Below, piece after piece: positions 10,101 to 19,498 of a stretch of 29,417 nucleotides of DNA (its first letter is position 1; every line of letters begins with the position of its first letter). A program made the position numbers and the translations under genes. The stretch comes from Perkinsus olseni. Its lineage: Eukaryota > Perkinsozoa > Perkinsida > Perkinsidae. The notes beneath the pieces are model-generated. The model worked only from the letters and a program-made list of their open reading frames with translations, was not told the origin of the DNA and searched no databases. The stretch spans positions 1 through 29,417 of the forward strand of contig JABANP010000603.1 in NCBI GenBank assembly GCA_013115135.1, read 5' to 3'.

Positions 10101-10958
10101 GAAGCTTCCCTACCCTCTCGTTGGTTTCACACGCGCAAAGCACCCAGTAAGTGGCGGCTGAAATAACCGAAGCTCGAGCCTACCCTGACCTTCAGCGCGA
10201 AATGACACGTGCGCGAATCGATCCTCCGCAGATCCTCGACGTCGCGATAGCAGTCGGCTGCTCGTCCATCGTACCAAAAATGTAGAAGCTTCGGCGAGCC
10301 ACGGCGCTGACAGCCGCGTTGCAAGCGGCAACTCGACGACGCGAATCAAATTGTTTTCGAGGAAACTATTCGTGTGGGATGCGAACTCTGACCATGATCC
10401 TCCTTAAACCGGTCACTTGAGTTTGGTGGTCCCGAGAACAACCGTCCTTAAGTGGCTCACCAATGTTGAACATTCTAAAAGGTAATGGGCGTTCGGCGAA
10501 ATCGGTCGTCAGTGGTAGTGGCAGCTCAGTGGACGTCGTGACATGCGCTCCCCGTACTGGCTCGAATACACAGGACTGAGCTGCGTCGAGAACGACTGTA
10601 CTTTCGGCTCGTTTGCGAATTCTGACGGTACTGGGCCACAGTAATTAGGGCGTATCTCACCGCGGATGCTTTCCCACTTTGCCGCAGGATTACATCTTCT
10701 TCGTGACTGAGTGAGACCTGTCAGTCAAGAAAGCGGCATTCCTCGTTCAACGCTAGGGACCCTAGCCTAGGGTTCGAATATCGGCTAGTCCGACAGGAAG
10801 GAATCTAGCGCTAGGGAGCTCGTCTTGAAGAATACCATCACGATCGCGTGCCTTTGTATGGAGAGGCGGGGGCTCACTCGGGGTGGCGGAGGAGGGTTCC
10901 TTGTGATTGTACGCGCAGGTTGATCGGCGTACTGTAACTGTGAATTCTCTAAGTTTAT
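10101..10958. other. no gene seen upstream of the M1 gene
   Basis: The 79-codon minus-strand frame at 10110-10349 and the 84-codon frame at 10785-11039 show no motifs. A 15 nt inverted repeat (7 nt arms) lies at 10759-10773. A short ATG-led frame at 10858-10918 could be a first exon of the aminopeptidase, but its phase does not fit the nearest acceptors. Confidence 0.4.
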
Positions 10959-10993
10959 ATACTCAGCGTATCCAATCAATGGTCCCTGTACAG

Positions 10994-13900
10994 AGAGGTC
11001 CTTCCAACCAACTTCGAAGTCCTCCAATACGACGTGCATCTATCTCCCTCCTTTGAGACGTCTAGGTAATATAAATATTTTTGGCCGTTCACGCGTTTCA
11101 CTGGAGCGGCTCCAGCCACAGCAACCCCGGGTCTTTGCTATTCTTTCGCGGCCTGTCGCTCGGTCGCCTTCGTCATCAGGTTGTTCCTTGTTATTTTCCT
11201 CTCGTAGGTTCGAAGGTTCGGTAGATGTCCATCTTAACGTGCTAGAGGCTACCTCATCCATAGTCCTCAACGCACAAGAACTGCTTATCGATCCTGAGGT
11301 AAGATGGAACGTTCTTCACGATCCATGCCCGTCCAATAAGCTTATCTCGAAATTCAGAGTCATTTCTTGCCTTGATGTCGCACGTAAAATGCGGTTCCTT
11401 GAATCCATTGTGAGTTTCATTGTTGGAGCCCTAACCATTGTGAACGTAGCGGAAACGTGTATGGGCTGCTCGCCGCGTTCGGTTGCTAACCCCCTGCATC
11501 TACCTCCGCGGTGCCGTGCCTCGAACGCCTAGGATATTCATTTATCTGTTAGGTCACATTCAAGTCTGGTGATGAAGAATTGAAGGCCGTCCAAGTTGTA
11601 GTGGACGTTCACAGGACTGAAGTTGAGTTCAAGTAGTACCGGGACTAGTCGCACCGCCGTGAGCACTTTCCTAGGCTTGCTCGTCTTGAGACTGTCATCT
11701 ACTATGTTATCTCCCCTCTCAGGTTTGCCAAGGAGCTCCGTAAAGGGGCTGGTGTACTTCACGTGGACTTTGTGGGAACTAACAACGACAAGATGTGCGG
11801 ATTTTACAGGTCTAAGTAATAATACCCGCTATTGGATGTTGGTCTCACCCTCCTTCTCGTTATCGCGTCCGTGTCTAACCTGCGTTTTAACACCACATCC
11901 TGGGTAGCTTCTTACCGGGCTGCAGTTCCTTAATTTGTTCTACTACTTTTGCTCTCTCCAGCGGTGTCGTACTACGCAGGTACACTGATCTCAATGGTGA
12001 GAGCCATTATATGCTGACGACCCACTTCGAGGCATGGTACGCTCGCAGAGCCTTCCCTTGTGTGGATGAGCCCGCTAGGAGGGCTGTCTTCAAGATTACC
12101 ATCACTACGGAGGCTGATAAACAGGTAGCATGAGTATCTTGTATCCTGAATGAGTATTAGTGATCGGCCTGATTAGTAGCCGGGTAGGGCTTACATTTGC
12201 TGCTGTGAATGGAAAGCCCGAACCAGTCCCACCCTTTTCCCTCTGGGAGGCTCGCTGTGCATAATGCCTGCCTTTCCTATTTTGTCGAGATAAATCTGCT
12301 TCAGGTCGTGTCCAACATGCCGGTGGCTTCCCGAGAAGTGTTCAAGGGTGGGAAGGACAACAAGAGCCTGTATCAGTCGGTGGAGTTTCTCCCAACTGTC
12401 AAGATGAGCACCTATTTGGTTGCTTTCTGCGTGGGAGATTTCGAGTGTGTACAGAAAATGACCAAGAATGGCACATTGGTAAGTATCGATTGTGCTTTTC
12501 TCGTAACGAGTATACCGCGGAGGTTCGATCCCTAGTGGCTCTAGTTCATACCCAATGCTTCATCGTGTACTCAGGTCAGAGTGCTTTGCACCCCGGGCAA
12601 GAAGAGCTTGTCTAACTTCGCTTTGGACGCTGGAGTCAGAGTCCTCGAGTGGTAAGTGGCAGGGCTGCTACTTCGCCGCACCTTTCAGAAACACTTTGCG
12701 AATATATGACTTTCATGCGGCAAAGTTCATTTATCAGGTACGAAGAGTTTTTCGGAATTCGTTATCCCCTCCCCAAGCTGGATATGATTGCGATACCTGA
12801 TTTTGCCATGGGTGCCATGGAAAACTGGGGACTTGTTACTTTCAGGGAAGTTGATTTGCTGTGCGACGCAGAGAAAGTAATGAAGGCGACGAGAGGGGTC
12901 GAACTCGGGTTGCTGGGATTACAGCGTGATGATTTACCGCTTGGCCATTCAGGCTTCCTTTGCGAGACAGGAGCGTGTGGCTACCGTTGTTGCTCATGAA
13001 TTGTCGCATATGTGGTTTGGCGATTTGGTGACTCTGAGCTGGTGGGACCAACTATGGTTGAAGGAAGGCTTCGCAAGGTTCATGCAGCACTTGAGCACCG
13101 ACCAAGGCCTCTACCCGGAATGGAGGATCTGGAACTAGTAAGTTGCGGGATGCTACACTAGCTACTCATGTACTCTTCGATTTTTACCAGTGGAGCTGGT
13201 AAGGGTGTTGGAACTTGGAGTAGATCGGTCATATTGAGGTTAATGATAGAACATGATTTACTCGTCTTTTTGCTGTTCATCCTCGGTAACTGTTGTTACT
13301 TGGTCGTAAGTGGTTGCCAACCACTGCCAACTTGGCAGTGTACCCGAGTCTTATCGTGCCGTATCTTCAGCTACATCACTACGTGCTACGAGCGTTGCCT
13401 GCAAATGGATGGTCTGAGATCGAGCCACCCGATAGAAGTTGAAATACACAGAGCTCATGATGTCGAGCAGGTAGGATGGTTCACCTCCTCACTCGGATGG
13501 AGTCTGTGTTGCGACAGGATCTCCGGAAGTTGTGGTATTAAGGATGTTGATGGTGGTCAGGTATTTGATGCAATATCGTATGATAAAGGGTCACAGATGG
13601 TCCGCATGCTTTACGCCATACTTGGCCCTGATACCTTCCGTAAGGGCTGTCAATTATACACGAGGAAATATCAGTACGGCAGTACCGTAACAGCTCAGCT
13701 CTGGGAGGCGTTCGAGGAAGTAGTAAGATAGCCTTTTGGTCGATTGGAGTTTTCCTCGCACATCGTGCTGTACACTCGGTATAATCGCCACGTCTACTCA
13801 GCACAGAGGGCGCTTCCGGTTGTCACGCCAATTTTACAAAATGGCGGTCTTCAAAGCTCTTCCGTCGCCAGCTGCTGCGATCTGCTCGGCATAGCGTGAA

Positions 13901-15503
13901 ACGTGGCTTTGGTATTTTTCATCCGCTCCATGTTGTCCATTTTCAGGCGTCTGGTCGTAAGTTGAAAGACATGATGGCGAGTTGGACCGAGCAGATGGGG
14001 TATCCTCTCATCGAGGTCGGCCCGATTGTGGATGGCAAATGTGAAGTCACTCAGTCCTACTTCCTCGGGGATGGGTCGGTCGAGGAGGGCGATGCTGATA
14101 AGAAGTGGATCGTTCCGATATTCGTTGGTACCAACAAGACGCCAGCCGGCGAGAAGGGCGACGTCTCTGTCATGAGCCAGAGTGAGATGAAGATTCCTGT
14201 GGATGAGAGCGCTAAGTGGGTACTGTTCAAGTTTGGTGCTCTGGTACCGTACAGAGTCCATTACAAATCTGAAGAGATGTGGCAGAGTATCCTGAGGGGT
14301 ATCGAAGCCGGAGAGCTCTCCGTGAAGGACCGCATTGCAGTCATCGACGACATCTGGGCCATGGTCAGAGCTGGTCGCAGCAAGCCTGAGGAAGCAGTTG
14401 AAGCGTTGAAGGCCTTCGCTAAGGAGGAGGATGCTGATGTGTGGCAAGCGCTGAGAGGCGTCATTGGTGGTATGTCAACTATGTGTAGAGGCATCGGGCA
14501 GACAGAGGGTCTCAACCGTCTCGTCTCTGCCATGATAGCTCCTGTGCTTGGGAAGGTGGGTTGGTCAGCTTCCTATGGTGAGGACATCAAAACGAGGCAG
14601 TTGAGGGCCAACTTGGTGGCGCTGGCGAGTGTGCATTGCAGAGACAAGAAGGAGTATGTCCAGACGGCCCGGCACATGATGGACAACTTCTTCGCGGATA
14701 GCTCTAGTCTGGCGGATGATGTCAGACAATCTGTGTTCCGGTTGGCTTTGGGTGGATCGAGCTCGGAGGAGTCCGGGAAGTTGTGGTATCAGCTTATGAA
14801 GGTTGCTGAGGATCCTCATACACCCCAGGGCACTCGAGTGGATGCTTTCGCTACTTTGGGGTGAGTCCATTCGAACTTCCGATCGGTCATAATTTTATGC
14901 TACAATTACGTTACCAATATCTTTCCGTGCTCAACACGTTGTAGTTCTCCCGATGCTCTGAGGACCTTCATATAACGGTTCAATCAGGTACGTGACAGAT
15001 CCGATGTTGAAGCAGCGTACTCTAGACTGGTGTTTGAGCCCTTCTGTGAAGCCTCAGGATTTCTTCCAACCAATGCTAGGTGGGCGCGTTGCTGCTTGCC
15101 TTCTGTCTGTTTCATTTGTATCGTCGTAGGCGTTCGCGCGTCTGGTGAAGAGGCAGCCAAGTTCTGTTGGAAGTGGCTTGAGGCCAACTTTCCCGCGGTC
15201 TTCGCTCGCGTCTCCACGTCAAGGCCGAATCTCCTGACCAACGTCTTCAACTGCTGCGCTGGGGGCTCCTGTACAGAGGAGATGGCGCAGAGGGTGGAGG
15301 CTCTCATGAAGAAATACCATCTCAAAATTGTAGGCGGAGCGAAGTTTTTCTTCCATTGCTTTTGACTTTCCTGTTTTCAGATCGCCAGGGCGTTGTCTCA
15401 GTTATGCGAGTCCATTCGTGCCAATGCGCGTTTGGTGAACTCAGCGAAGTCGAGTGTCGTATCGTCTGCTGACTACTGGTCGGCCTTGTTAACATCTATG
15501 TGA
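10994..15503 (+). CDS. M1 aminopeptidase, puromycin-sensitive type (15 exons read; 5' end unresolved)
   Basis: A zinc aminopeptidase that removes N-terminal residues from peptides; this subfamily is mostly cytosolic. Exons with matching phases are (10994)-11065, 11208-11298, 11553-11632, 11723-11815, 11962-12124, 12305-12478, 12575-12651, 12738-12876, 12953-13137, 13371-13470, 13561-13722, 13947-14860, 14988-15079, 15130-15329 and 15381-15503, about 887 codons. All introns are GT-AG. Visible motifs are the substrate-recognising GAMEN (12811-12825), the zinc site HELSH (12995-13009) with the third ligand Glu 18 residues later (13064-13066), and the ARRAFPC block (exon 5). The ERAP1-like C-terminal domain fills exons 12-15. 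The frame before 10994 is open only to 10953 without an ATG, so a first exon is missing. The stop overlaps a gtgagt, but the protein length fits the family. No frame error occurs in any exon. Confidence 0.95.
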
Positions 15504-15988
15504 GTGTTATGATGATGATTAATCAACTATGAGTATTTACAGCCTTTCATTTTCCTTACCGGTTTTCTAATTCAGTCGTTGTTTGCGTTCGTAGTGGGTA
15601 GGGTGGCTGAAGGACGATCAGCGGTAGAGGTCAACACCTTTCCAGAAAGGCTGATTATTGAGCTCACGACAGAAGCCTGGTAAGACCAGCGGTCAAAGGC
15701 GTCATATTACACACATTGACTTTACGTCAACTTTACGACAGTGATATCGCATACACCGCATAGGGCCTCCATCGGGTCACTGGCAGCATCGGTATGTCCC
15801 CTCGGGGTTGGGGTTAGCGTAACTCGCAAGTAGCTGTGGGGAGGATGAGGAGGAAGCGCTCGGCCGAGCGGTCAAAGGAAGGCACTGTGTACCTCATCCA
15901 GTGGGAATCCGAAATGAGGAGGCCTCGAGAGACGATTCGGACTTGAGTTCTACGTCGTCTGATCAGCTCCGGTTGTCTGGTTATCGGA
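15504..15988 (+). other. spacer between M1 and EndoG genes
   Basis: No open frame with a motif. There are pyrimidine-rich AG sites (for example near 15575) that could serve as splice or trans-splice acceptors for the downstream gene; this is a guess. Confidence 0.4.
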
Positions 15989-17879
15989 ATGTCGAGTGCC
16001 TTCGCTGGATTCACGGCTCGATTCGGCATTCCTAGCTTCGTAGCGGGCCTTATAGTCGGCGGGGCGGGCATGGGCCTCCAACAGCGTCGCCTCTCCCCTG
16101 AGAAGGAGGAGGAAGCTGCTGCAGGTGAGTTGGTAGATGGTGATTGGTGAGGGTAGTGATGTTGTAGGAGAGAAGGCATTGGCGGGCAAGCATTACCCCT
16201 CGTCCAAGCTGCCCTCACAGGAGCATCTACTGGAACGACAGTCGTATGTGTCTAGTGTTAACTACGCCACTAAGATCCCGAATTGGGTAAGAGTTGGTAT
16301 GGTGATGGTAGGTCTGATGCTTCTCCTGTAGGTAGCTGAGGCTATTACTTACAAGAGTGTGACCAGCAAGAACGCTGACAGGAAGAGGGCAGTCTTTAAG
16401 GGCTGATGATGAGGTCCCTGAGATGTAGGCGATGTGAGCGTACTGGATACACCATCTTGGCTTGGCGTAACGTAGGGTCTTCATGGGCATATAGAAGAAT
16501 TAGTAGAAACACTGGTAGACTGTACGGCGGAATGACAATACTGCAGGTCACTAATAGTCGGTCACATAGTTCGACTACTCAATAGATCAGAGCGTTTCCA
16601 ACACCAAACTGAACAACACAAATATTGAACCCCTTTGAACTGATATTATGTACACTTATTGACAACTAGAAATTAAGTTCCTCTTTCCTGATGGTGAGGT
16701 TCTGGGTGAGGGTATCCAAGACTGGAGTGTTTGTCAGGTTCAGAGCGTCCAATGCGGACTACTGGGACTCGGGTTGGTCCAGGGGTCATCTGTCTATGGC
16801 GGGAGCCCACAAGGACGATCAGGATGCTCAGAATGATACCTTCTTGCTTAGCGGAAACATCGTAAGGAGAGGTTGGGAAGAATCTTAGGTTGACTCTGGC
16901 TTTTGGCAGGTTCCGCAAGATCTCAGTATGAATGGTTCGGATTGGCTTCGTCTCGAGTGAGTGCACCGCAGCGATTCTGTGTATGGCCATCTTCGACCTC
17001 AGATACCTGACCTCTCGATCTTGCAAGAGAGCATGGTCCGGACTCGGATGATGCTGTGTACGTCGTCTCTGGCCCCTTATGGATGGCAGACTCTCCCGAG
17101 GACAAGCTCACCAAAGACATTGGGGCCAAGCCTCATACTAAGGTAGGATTTCGTTATAAGTTACGTTTGGAGTGGTATCATTAGTTCAAGTACCTTCACT
17201 ACTGCCACATCGTCCTCTGTGTGCTACTGTTCAACTGTAGAATTTGTCTTTAGGGATTGTAAACGAAGTTGAAAAGAAGTTGAGACCGTCTCTAGTGTCC
17301 TCTCAGGTCCTCAATGATGGTAGTAACGGCAAGCCTCGGCGTTATGAAGTGAAGTACGAGGTGATTGGTGACAACGAGCTGGCCGTGCCCACACACATGT
17401 ACAAGGTCGTCTATGACACCAAGACCAACTCCTCAGCCGCATTCATTATGCCCAACAAGCCCATTCGGTATGAGAAGAATTTGAAGCATTATCAAGTTCC
17501 CATCGAGAGAGTAGAGAAGGCCACGGGTCTCGACTTGACAGCTATGAAGCGCGGCACTGATCTCTGTGGTCCCGAGAGTCGTTGTGTGAAGAAGGGTGGC
17601 CGGCGTATCAACTCCTGGCGGATGTTTGGGGCCATACAAAGCGCTAAGGAGAGGGAGACGTTCGTGAGGAGGGTCAAGAGGGCGATCGATCGCAATTATC
17701 TGACTGATGATAACTTCCTCTTAACGAAGATGATACGTGAGGAGATGGTGGACCATCACGCTGCCACTACCCCAGTGGAGCTGCTCGGGCCGGGTGAGTA
17801 CGCGGACAAGCTGCAGCAAGCGTTCGACGGGCTAGATGCTCGCGAGAGTGCGAAGAAGACCGTGAAGGAGTCGGCCTGA
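15989..17879 (+). CDS. endonuclease G family nuclease, with a +1 frame break
   Basis: A DNA/RNA non-specific nuclease of the mitochondrial EndoG/Nuc1 family. The ATG at 15989 is first in frame after a stop. Exons: 15989-16124, 16168-16286, 16332-16424, 16738-16861, 16910-16956, 17028-17142, 17307-17879, about 401 codons. A hydrophobic glycine-rich N-terminus suggests a mitochondrial anchor. The family order is kept: Arg-Gln-Ser-Tyr-Val, Pro-Asn-Trp, Phe-Arg-Ala-Ser-Asn-Ala-Asp-Tyr, the catalytic Arg-Gly-His, the metal-site Asn (Met-Asn-x-x-x-Trp, exon 5), Ser-Gly-Pro-Leu-Trp and Val-Pro-Thr-His. The usual DRGH motif reads SRGH here (16778-16789). Exon 3 meets TGA at 16404 unless one base is skipped near 16380-16401; skipping it gives the exact family length. 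The last exon could start at 17241 instead. The C-terminal extension of about 100 residues is longer than in animals. Confidence 0.92.
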
Positions 17880-18329
17880 TCTATGTGATGCTTTCCTAAC
17901 GTTCCTTCTTTGACTACTGTTGGAGTTATCGAGGTATTGGGGGTGTTCAACAGACCAGTTTCAATTTAACATGTACAGTACAGTCCTGGGGTCGGGAACC
18001 TCAGGAGGGGCAGTAGGATCGTCGTTGAATAGGTCTCTCCTGAGTTCCTGGACCGCTCTCAAAATCGAATTCAACGTGTGAAAGATGATCTTGGGAGCGC
18101 TCTGGGAACTCAGGGGGTGCTCACTAAACCAATTTTGAAACTCAGAATCGATTCTGGAACCGCAGTTTACGTGTACAAAAACAATTACAGAATCGAGTCT
18201 GAGTTCCAGATGTACTTCGTTGAACGGGGAGAGTCTATCCGACAGCACCCGGACTGATTTTCGGGCGAGCGCGAAATGACTATGCGCTGTTGCTGTGACG
18301 ATTGTTGGTTGTTTATTTTCGTTGTTGTA
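17880..18329. other. spacer between EndoG and CDC123 genes, with an inverted repeat
   Basis: An imperfect inverted repeat has 20 nt arms at 18137-18156 and 18188-18207 (2 mismatches). A 95-codon minus-strand frame (17961-18248) has a protein-like composition but spans this hairpin and has no recognised motif, so I do not call it a gene. Confidence 0.5.
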
Positions 18330-19416
18330 ATGGAAGTATCGTCGGACACGACCCAGGCGGATTCGACCGGGTCGGTTGAGGAGGCTGCTGGGGTGTTGGC
18401 CTGTCGGACGGAGGTGTGGGCCCCTCTCCTGGAGGGCCTGGCGATAGACAGCACGGCTGTTGATATTGGGCAGGACTTTGTAGACTACCTCAATGAAGAC
18501 GGTCTGGATGGAGGAGCGTTACCTATGCCGAGGAGGGACTCGGACGACAGTGATAGTGATTGGGAATATGATGACTCTCCTCGACCTGATTCGTATCCTG
18601 CCAGCTCAACCTTGGCAGAAAGATTCCCTGTTTTGAACGCGCGAGTCGAAGAGGTGATAGGAGGTTTCGGCGGCTTCGCCTTTCCGAAGCTCTCTTGGTC
18701 GGCGCCGACCGATGCCGAATGGCTCCGCGGCCCCGGACGGGATGAAGTGCCGAAATTTGGACGAAATTGCCGTTCTATTGAAAGCAAGCGACTTCGCCCA
18801 GTTCGACCTCCAGCGACTAGCACTACCCGAGGGTCAACGTCAAACTCGCCCCCTTGCCGAAGCTGATCTTAAAACCGTATCTTGAGCCCTTTCACGAGAC
18901 CACTGGAGTTTCGATGCTTCGTGAGAAACCGAAAACTGCGAGGAGTTTGTCCGAGACACCTCACAGGGCATCTGCCATTCTTACAGGAGATGATGTTCGG
19001 AGAGGACCAGGGTCTGGCCAAGCTACGCGAATTTCATCGAGAATCAAGTTATGATACGCCTCGCGCGCGAGGACTATGATAGGATCGTTATTGATGTGTA
19101 CAAGCGCAAGGATAGGTATCTTGTGGTGGACTTGGGACCATGGGACGAGGAGCTCACCGATTCATTATTGTTTACTTGGGAGGAGCTACAGCAGCAGGAA
19201 GGGGGTGATGAGGTGGAATGGAGGGAAGTCCCTCGAGGGTCCATGCCGACTAACCCCGAGTGCTGTCCGGAAGTGAGCTGCTGAGGCGTTTGTTGTTGTT
19301 GTTTATGCATGCTCCTCGTTGTTCTCAGACAAGCCTCCCGAATGCCGGTCGAAGTTGCCCAGCAGCTGCTGCTTCATGGAGGAGACGTTGAGAAGTTAGT
19401 CGACTCGCTACGTTAA
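18330..19416 (+). CDS. CDC123: CDC123/D123 family protein with five +1 frame breaks
   Basis: CDC123 is an ATP-grasp-like factor that helps assemble eIF2. The N-terminal part (18330-18740) reads normally: a Trp-x-Pro segment, a Tyr-Leu-x-x-Asp-Gly block, an Asp/Ser-rich acidic loop, then Pro-Lys-Leu-Ser-Trp-Ser-Ala-Pro. Family blocks then appear in successive frames: Leu-Leu-Lys-Ala-Ser-Asp-Phe (18763-18790), Leu-Ile-Leu-Lys-Pro-Tyr-Leu-Glu (18863-18886), Glu-Phe-Arg-Cys-Phe-Val (from 18906), Asp-Tyr ... Asp-Val-Tyr (19070-19100) and Leu-Leu-Phe-Thr-Trp-Glu-Glu-Leu (19165-19190). A second exon (19329-19416) gives Arg-Met-Pro and the end. Break windows are 18726-18741, 18821-18866, 18887-18905, 18995-19031 and 19213-19258. 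Each needs one base skipped. The intron 19273-19328 is GT-AG and its phase fits only after the fifth skip. It could be a pseudogene, misassembled, or frameshifted. Confidence 0.9.
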
Positions 19417-19498
19417 GTGTACGTTTTCTCTGATGGTTATCGCGTTGGTTGGTCATCGGATGGGCGTGGGTTCGATTCCTTGTGACTCCGTTTTTGCG

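Noticed and set aside
10759..10773. Telomere-like ccctag/ctaggg repeat
   Set aside because: Only one inverted pair of 7-mers, no tandem array.
13851..14447. 198-codon minus-strand ORF
   Set aside because: It lies opposite exon 12 of the M1 gene and has no motif.
17003..17027. EndoG exon 6 starting at 17003 with another +1 break
   Set aside because: An acceptor at 17026-17027 gives the right phase without a shift, and the upstream bases look like a branch point and pyrimidine tract.
17961..18248. 95-codon minus-strand ORF between EndoG and CDC123
   Set aside because: Protein-like composition, but it spans an inverted repeat, has no recognised motif and no supporting splice sites.
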